Source of the DNA: Geobacter sp. UBA5608
GTDB lineage: Bacteria; Desulfobacterota; Desulfuromonadia; Geobacterales; Pseudopelobacteraceae
Assembly (NCBI GenBank): GCA_002424705.1
Contig: DIKW01000108.1
Span: forward strand, 1-18,853
Direction of reading: 5' to 3'
DNA length: 18,853 bases
Made by a program: the position numbers and the translations under genes. Each line of letters begins with the position of its first letter. Within the stretch, counting starts at the first letter, position 1. This document shows, piece after piece, positions 14,807 to 18,853 of this stretch. Below the pieces are notes generated by a model, which was given only the letters and a program-made list of their open reading frames with translations, ran no database searches and was not told the origin of the DNA.

Positions 14807-15070
14807 TTAGCCGAGAGTGTTGACCAGCTTGGTCAGGCGGGAGACGCTGCGTGAAGCGTTCGCCTTATGGATGACCCCTTTGGTGGCGGTCTTGTCGATA
14901 ACCGGAATGGCTGCCTGCAGGGCTTCCTGGGCTGCAGCCTTGTCCTTCTTCTCAACAGCCTCACGGACCCGCTTGATGTAGGTCTTCAAGGTTGATTTCT
15001 GGTGACGGTTGCGGGCGTTACGTTTTTCGTTCTGCTTGATCCGCTTGATTGCCGACTTGTGATGAGCCAC
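14807..15070 (-). CDS. rpsT: 30S ribosomal protein S20
   Basis: S20 is a small basic protein that binds 16S rRNA early in 30S assembly. The product has 87 residues, the usual size, and begins MAHHKSAIKRIKQNEKRNAR, a highly recognisable S20 N-terminus; it is rich in Lys and Arg throughout and ends VSRLTKLVNTLG. The start codon is GTG (15070-15068) with a near-perfect GGAGGT ribosome binding site 5 bases upstream. E. coli rpsT also uses a non-ATG start, tied to its autoregulation; whether that holds here is unknown. It has its own promoter downstream of purN and ends at the shared terminator, so it is probably monocistronic. Confidence 0.98.
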   Translation of the reverse strand: MAHHKSAIKRIKQNEKRNARNRHQKSTLKTYIKRVREAVEKKDKAAAQEALQAAIPVIDKTATKGVIHKANASRSVSRLTKLVNTLG

Positions 15071-15075
15071 GTGCT

Positions 15076-15081
15076 ACCTCC
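15076..15081 (-). promoter_or_regulatory. Strong ribosome binding site of rpsT
   Basis: GGAGGT on the minus strand lies 5 bases before the GTG start. It is the strongest ribosome binding site noticed in the window and supports the non-ATG start. Confidence 0.75.
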
Positions 15082-15129
15082 GAATGATTGCAGCAAAGCA
15101 TGCTGGTAATTAGTCAAATTGAAGCGAAA

Positions 15130-15158
15130 TTTTTAGCATCCTATTTGGGTGCTGTCAA
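15130..15158 (-). promoter_or_regulatory. Sigma-70 promoter of rpsT
   Basis: On the minus strand, a perfect -35 TTGACA (complement of 15153-15158) is followed after 17 bases by TAAAAA (complement of 15130-15135). Transcription would start near 15123, giving a leader of about 50 bases before the GTG. The purN stop codon is just upstream, so the promoter makes rpsT independent of purMN. Confidence 0.7.
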
Positions 15159-15173
15159 GCAGTATCTGAGTGG

Positions 15174-15794
15174 TTAGGCTGAGATATGGACCCGTCGTCC
15201 CTCAACCCTCAGGCGGCCAGCACAGAACAGGCGTACTGCCTCAGGATAGATGCGATGCTCCTCGCCATGGATTCGCTCAGAAAGGGTCTCCAGCGTGTCG
15301 TCGGCCAGGATCGGCACCACTGCCTGCAGGATGATCGGTCCGGTGTCGGTGCCGGTATCCACAAAGTGAACGGTGCAGCCGGTATAGCGCACACCATACT
15401 CCAAAGCCTGTTGCTGGGCGTCCAGACCGGGAAAGGCCGGTAGCAGGGCAGGGTGGATGTTCATCATGGCATGGGGAAAGGCCTCAACCATCACCGGAGA
15501 TAGCAGCCGCATGAAGCCGGCCAGCACCACCAGCTGCACACCGTGCTCTTTCAGCAGCGCCACCAGGGCCTGATCGTAGGCGGCCCGGTTGGGGAACTGC
15601 CGATGATCAAGCACCAGGGCGGGGATGTTGTGTTTTTTGGCCCGTTCCAGGGCGTAGGCATCGGCCTTGTTGCTGATCAGGCAGGCGATTCGGCCGTTGG
15701 CGATCCGTCCTGCCTCCAGGGCGTCGACGATGGCCTGAAAGTTTGAGCCGTTGCCGGAAACCAGTACCCCGATGGCGATCGGTGTGGTCGTCAT
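15174..15794 (-). CDS. purN: Phosphoribosylglycinamide formyltransferase PurN
   Basis: PurN transfers a formyl group from 10-formyltetrahydrofolate to GAR, the third step of purine synthesis. The 206-residue length is normal. The N-terminal LVSGNGSNFQAI (11-22) is the phosphate-binding loop. The catalytic set is present: Asn112 and His114 in NIHPALLPAFPG, and Asp150 in DTGTDTGPII. Its ATG shares one base with the purM stop (TGATG at 15796-15792), so the two genes are translationally coupled and form a purMN operon, as in many bacteria. A gap of about 100 bases holding the rpsT promoter follows it. Confidence 0.97.
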   Translation of the reverse strand: MTTTPIAIGVLVSGNGSNFQAIVDALEAGRIANGRIACLISNKADAYALERAKKHNIPALVLDHRQFPNRAAYDQALVALLKEHGVQLVVLAGFMRLLSPVMVEAFPHAMMNIHPALLPAFPGLDAQQQALEYGVRYTGCTVHFVDTGTDTGPIILQAVVPILADDTLETLSERIHGEEHRIYPEAVRLFCAGRLRVEGRRVHISA

Positions 15795-16840
15795 CAGGAG
15801 AGCTCCACCTGTTCCTCATCCTCGCGGCGGGTCTGTACCTCGCCCACCATCCAGGCGGTCTCGCCCAGTCCCTGCAGGCGAGCCAGGATGTCATCCACGT
15901 CCTGTTCGGCCACTGACAGCACCATGCCGATCCCCATGTTGAAGGTGCGGTACATCTCGAACTGATCCACCTTGCCGGCCTCTTCCAGCAGACTGAAGAC
16001 CGGCGGACGCTGCCAGCTGTCCAGTTTGAAGCTGGCCTTGCAGAGTTTGGGCAGGATGCGGGGCACGTTGTCGGTCAGACCGCCGCCGGTGATATGGGCG
16101 ATGCCGTTGATCCGGAAGTCTTTCAGCAGGTTCAGCACGGCACGCACGTAGATTCTGGTTGGGGTTAGCAGGATCTCGGCCACAGTGGCGCCCAGGCCAG
16201 GCAGCTGATCGTGGATACCGAGGCCCATCCGGTCGAAGATGATTCGCCGGGCCAGGGAGTAACCGTTGCTGTGCAGGCCGCTGGAGGCGATGCCGATCAG
16301 TTTGTTGCCCACCGTGATCGAGGAGCCGTCGATGATCTGGTCTTTTTCGACCACCCCCACGGTAAAGCCGGCCATGTCATATTCGCTGTCGCTGTAAAAG
16401 CCGGGCATTTCAGCCGTCTCGCCACCGATCAGGGCACAACCGGCCTGTTTGCAACCCTCGGCGATGCCGGCCACGATCTGGGCCGCCTTGTCCGGATCAA
16501 GGTGGCCGGTGGCCAGGTAGTCCAGGAAAAAGAGCGGCTCGGCTCCCTGGACGATGATGTCGTTGACGCACATCGCCACCAGGTCAATGCCGACCGTGTC
16601 ATGCTTGTCGGCCAGGAAGGCCAGCTTGAGCTTGGTGCCGACGCCGTCGGTGCCGGAGACCAGCACCGGGTTTTTGTACTTGGCGGTATTCAGTGAAAAC
16701 AGGCCGCCAAAACCGCCGATCTCAGTCATCACTTCAGGGCGGAAGGTGGCCTTGACCAACGGCTTGATCTTCTGCACGAATTGGTTGCCAGCCTCAATGT
16801 CGACACCAGCCTCTTTGTAGGTTGCACGGGATTCTGTCAC
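15794..16840 (-). CDS. purM: Phosphoribosylformylglycinamidine cyclo-ligase (AIR synthetase) PurM
   Basis: PurM closes the imidazole ring of AIR from FGAM using ATP, the fifth step of purine synthesis. The product has 348 residues, as usual. Typical motifs are GGFGGLFSL (42-50), SGTDGVGTKLKLA (62-74), CVNDIIVQGAEPLFFLDY (91-108), GGETAEMPG (139-147), the GGGLTDNVPR segment and FNMGIGM. The start is GTG at 16840; AAGGAG lies about 10 bases upstream and no in-frame ATG is available between. It is the first gene of the purM-purN operon and has a good sigma-70 promoter just upstream. I see no PurR-box-like or riboswitch structure in the roughly 30-base leader. Confidence 0.97.
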   Translation of the reverse strand: MTESRATYKEAGVDIEAGNQFVQKIKPLVKATFRPEVMTEIGGFGGLFSLNTAKYKNPVLVSGTDGVGTKLKLAFLADKHDTVGIDLVAMCVNDIIVQGAEPLFFLDYLATGHLDPDKAAQIVAGIAEGCKQAGCALIGGETAEMPGFYSDSEYDMAGFTVGVVEKDQIIDGSSITVGNKLIGIASSGLHSNGYSLARRIIFDRMGLGIHDQLPGLGATVAEILLTPTRIYVRAVLNLLKDFRINGIAHITGGGLTDNVPRILPKLCKASFKLDSWQRPPVFSLLEEAGKVDQFEMYRTFNMGIGMVLSVAEQDVDDILARLQGLGETAWMVGEVQTRREDEEQVELS

Positions 16841-16872
16841 AGCGTGGGCACTCCTTGTCAGATTGAATCTGT

Positions 16873-16901
16873 TTTCTAGCCAATCGAGGGGTAAAAGTCA
16901 A
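16873..16901 (-). promoter_or_regulatory. Sigma-70 promoter of purMN
   Basis: On the minus strand, -35 TTGACT (complement of 16896-16901) and -10 TAGAAA (complement of 16873-16878) are separated by 17 bases. Transcription would start near 16866, about 25 bases upstream of the purM GTG. It lies in the 137-base gap shared with the divergent transglycosylase gene. Confidence 0.6.
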
Positions 16902-16933
16902 TCAACTCGGCATCAACCCCAATGGTAACGGCA

Positions 16934-16971
16934 GTTTGACCTTGACAAACCTGCCACTTTGTCGCTTTACT
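16934..16971 (+). promoter_or_regulatory. Candidate promoter of the lytic transglycosylase gene
   Basis: TTGACA (16942-16947) and a weak TTTACT (16966-16971) are spaced by 18 bases. An imperfect palindrome GTTTG-N7-CAAAC (16934-16950) covers the -35 box and could be an operator. The predicted start of transcription falls on or next to the ATG at 16978, with no room for a ribosome binding site. Confidence 0.4.
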
Positions 16972-16977
16972 TAAGCC

Positions 16978-17598
16978 ATGCGCCACATCACTTTCCTTCC
17001 ACCATGTCTTGCGCGTCAGCTGCTGACCGCTTTGGTGCTGCTGCTTGCCGTCATGGCTCTGAATCAGCCTGCCTGGGCTGACATCTATCGTTATGAGGAC
17101 GAGGAAGGGGTGGTGCATTTTACCGATGCGCCCACCGACAAAAAATTCAAGGTCTTTCTGCGCGACCTGCGTAAGGACCGACAACTGCGCACCCGTTTCA
17201 AGGTGGCCCAGGGCAACCCTCAGGAATATGAGCAGTTGATACAGTCCAGCGCCGCCAAGTATGGCGTCAGCGCCGCCCTGGTCAAGGCGGTTATTCAGGC
17301 TGAATCAGGCTACAATCCCAACGCCGTTTCCCGCGCCGGGGCCAGCGGTCTGATGCAGTTGATGCCCGGCACCGCCAAGCAGCTTAAGGTGGCGGATGCC
17401 TTCAATCCGAAACAGAACGTGGACGGCGGTGTGCGCTACCTCAAGTTTCTGCTGGATACCTTCAAGGGGGATGTGAGCCTTGCCCTGGCCGCCTACAACG
17501 CCGGGATGGGCAAGGTTGCCAAGTATGGCGGCATACCTCCCTACGAAGAGACCCGTACTTACGTCAGTCGCGTACTGTCCTATATGGGGTCCTACTGA
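16978..17598 (+). CDS. Secreted lytic transglycosylase (DUF4124 plus SLT domain)
   Basis: This 206-residue periplasmic enzyme should cleave peptidoglycan between MurNAc and GlcNAc. A signal peptide (hydrophobic 15-29, likely cut after Ala34 in PAWA-DIYR) leads into a short DUF4124-like segment, IYRYEDEEGVVHFTDAP (36-52), common at the start of delta- and gamma-proteobacterial envelope proteins. The SLT domain covers about 83-200: catalytic Glu109 in VIQAESGYNP, the GLMQLMPGTA motif (124-133) and AYNAGMGKV (172-180). No ribosome binding site precedes the ATG at 16978, and no other in-frame start before the signal peptide looks better. pgsA begins 1 base after its stop codon. It is divergent from purM. 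Confidence 0.93.
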   Translation: MRHITFLPPCLARQLLTALVLLLAVMALNQPAWADIYRYEDEEGVVHFTDAPTDKKFKVFLRDLRKDRQLRTRFKVAQGNPQEYEQLIQSSAAKYGVSAALVKAVIQAESGYNPNAVSRAGASGLMQLMPGTAKQLKVADAFNPKQNVDGGVRYLKFLLDTFKGDVSLALAAYNAGMGKVAKYGGIPPYEETRTYVSRVLSYMGSY

Positions 17599-17599
17599 C

Positions 17600-18187
17600 G
17601 TGTCCCAGTACCATCCAATCCTCAACCCTCCCAATATCATTACCCTGTTCAGGATCGCCTGCATCCCGTTGATGGTGCTGCTGCTTATGTCGCCATCCCG
17701 TGAGACCTGCTTCTGGGCGGCCTGGATCTTTGCCCTGGCGTCGGCCTCTGACTGGCTGGATGGACATCTGGCTCGTCGGATGGGGATCGAAACGGTCTTC
17801 GGCAAATTTCTGGACCCGATCGCCGACAAGCTGATCGTGATGGCTGCCCTGATCATGATCCTGCCCTACGATCGGGTACCGGCCTGGATGGTGTTTGTTG
17901 TGCTGGCCCGGGAGATCGTGATTACCGGACTGCGTAGCATCGCCTCCAGCGAAGGGATTGTGATCCAGGCCTCTGACCTGGGCAAGTACAAGACCATCTT
18001 TCAACTGGTGGCCATCATCGGCCTGTTACTGCATTTCGACTACAACTGGTTCTTTGGCATTGCGCATCCGTTGGTGACGGTCAACATGCATAATGCCGGT
18101 ATGTTTTTCTTCTGGATCGCCTTTGTGCTGACCGTCTGGTCAGGTGTGGATTACCTGTATCGCTTCGTACGGGTCATCTCCCGCTAG
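17600..18187 (+). CDS. pgsA: CDP-diacylglycerol--glycerol-3-phosphate 3-phosphatidyltransferase
   Basis: PgsA makes phosphatidylglycerol phosphate, the committed step to phosphatidylglycerol and cardiolipin, in the inner membrane. The 195-residue protein has several hydrophobic segments (about 12-30, 36-50, 75-95, 130-145, 165-185). It carries the complete CDP-alcohol phosphatidyltransferase signature: Asp51, Asp54, Gly55, Ala58, Arg59, Gly68, Asp72 and Asp76 within SDWLDGHLARRMG and FGKFLDPIADK. The N-terminal NPPNIITLFRI is typical of PgsA. GTG at 17600 is chosen because upstream codons lie inside the transglycosylase gene in another frame; GGGG (17586-17589) may serve as ribosome binding site. 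Other family members such as PssA are possible, but length and N-terminus favour PgsA. Confidence 0.92.
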   Translation: MSQYHPILNPPNIITLFRIACIPLMVLLLMSPSRETCFWAAWIFALASASDWLDGHLARRMGIETVFGKFLDPIADKLIVMAALIMILPYDRVPAWMVFVVLAREIVITGLRSIASSEGIVIQASDLGKYKTIFQLVAIIGLLLHFDYNWFFGIAHPLVTVNMHNAGMFFFWIAFVLTVWSGVDYLYRFVRVISR

Positions 18188-18222
18188 GCGTTCTGTTTAC
18201 CCTGACCTCATCTTCTTTACCC

Positions 18223-18853
18223 ATGTCTCTAGCGTACCTTACCCTTGATGATCTGCTCGCCCGATTCGACCTTAATCCGTCCTCATATGCCCAAGTGGCC
18301 GAACGGTACCCCTTTCGTCTGACCAGCTACTATGCCGGACTGATCAAGGAGCCGGGGGATCCGATCTGGCGTCAGTGCGTGCCGGATCCGCTGGAACTTA
18401 CGGATGTTGCGCAGCTGCCGGATCCGCTGGATGAAGAACGCCTGAGTCCGGTGCCCGGTTTGATCCATCGCTACCCCGACCGGGCGGTACTGCTGGTCTC
18501 GAACCGCTGTGCCGTCTACTGCCGTTTCTGTATGCGCAAACGGCAGGTGGGCTGCGGTGCGGCATCCCTGAATATTGACCGAGCCATTGACTACATCGCC
18601 GCGACGCCGCAGCTGCGCGACGTGGTGCTTTCCGGCGGCGATCCGCTGCTGCTGCCGTTGGAAACCCTGCATGATCTGCTGGGGCGGCTGCGGTCGATTC
18701 CCCACCTGGAGATCATCCGTATCGGCAGCCGGGCGCCGGTCACGGCGCCGAGTCTGATCACGCCTGAGTTGTGCCGGATGCTGGCCGGTCACCAGCCACT
18801 CTACCTCAACACCCACTTCAATCATCCCCATGAGCTGACCGATCAGGCGGCCC
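18223..18853 (+). CDS. KamA-family radical SAM aminomutase, 3' end outside the window
   Basis: The frame stays open from ATG 18223 to the window edge, giving 210 residues without a stop. The radical SAM motif CAVYCRFC, with Cys96, Cys100 and Cys103, is followed directly by MRKRQVG, characteristic of the lysine 2,3-aminomutase family. VVLSGGDPLLL (134-144) and IRIGSRAPVTAP (165-176) are further family segments; the PLP-binding lysine would be beyond the window. Members either make beta-lysine as a metabolite or osmolyte precursor (KamA/AblA) or modify elongation factor P (EpmB). The short N-terminal part before the cluster is nearer EpmB-like proteins than clostridial KamA, but the choice cannot be made from this fragment. 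The start has no visible ribosome binding site and lies 35 bases after pgsA. Confidence 0.88.
   Translation, partial: MSLAYLTLDDLLARFDLNPSSYAQVAERYPFRLTSYYAGLIKEPGDPIWRQCVPDPLELTDVAQLPDPLDEERLSPVPGLIHRYPDRAVLLVSNRCAVYCRFCMRKRQVGCGAASLNIDRAIDYIAATPQLRDVVLSGGDPLLLPLETLHDLLGRLRSIPHLEIIRIGSRAPVTAPSLITPELCRMLAGHQPLYLNTHFNHPHELTDQAA

Noticed and set aside
17480..17599. Start of pgsA 40 codons upstream, inside the transglycosylase gene
   Set aside because: The extra residues are a frame-shifted reading of the transglycosylase, and PgsA normally begins close to the NPPNIITLFR segment.
1..18853. Mobile elements, CRISPR array, toxin-antitoxin or phage defence system
   Set aside because: No transposase, terminal repeats, regularly spaced repeats or defence-type domains were found; all sizeable regions are explained by conserved chromosomal genes.

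Overview
The window looks like ordinary chromosomal DNA from a Geobacter-like bacterium of the Desulfuromonadia, probably near Geobacter or Trichlorobacter. This is inferred from moderately high G+C, dense packing with many start/stop overlaps, the composition of the chemosensory operon and the protein style; no database search was run. I see no insertion sequence, phage gene, tRNA, rRNA, CRISPR array or sign of recent transfer. No gene-free stretch exceeds about 140 bases.

Layout. (1) 1-1137: 3' part of der, the ribosome-assembly GTPase. (2) 1219-10693: nine tightly packed + strand genes forming one chemosensory operon: a DUF4388/PATAN-type protein with a receiver domain, CheY, CheA, an ExeA-like AAA ATPase, a CheW with a long N-terminal extension, a second CheW, a 670-residue HEAT-repeat protein, CheR and CheB. 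(3) 10730-14725: leuS, lptE and holA, a gene order also found in enterobacteria. (4) A perfect 18-bp hairpin terminator, 14747-14786, between convergent units. (5) On the minus strand: rpsT with its own promoter, then the purM-purN operon. (6) From 16978 on the + strand: a lytic transglycosylase, pgsA and the start of a KamA-type radical SAM aminomutase that runs off the window.

The most distinctive part is the chemosensory operon. Its core (CheA, two CheW, CheY, CheR, CheB) is complete for phosphorelay and receptor adaptation. No methyl-accepting receptor, CheD, CheC/CheX or motor gene is present in the window, and receptors are presumably encoded elsewhere. Three non-core proteins are interleaved with the core genes and look co-translated with them: a PATAN-receiver protein, an ATPase related to secretion and pilus accessory ATPases, and a HEAT scaffold. 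This suggests an output other than simple flagellar control, such as control of envelope, secretion or pilus functions. Geobacter species are known to carry several che clusters, some linked to extracellular matrix rather than swimming; I cannot tell from sequence alone whether this is one of those.

Other regulatory observations are a terminator-like hairpin with a T tract inside the first codons of holA, a divergent promoter region between purM and the transglycosylase whose + strand promoter would give a leaderless mRNA, and a stem-loop plus possible promoter between der and the che operon.
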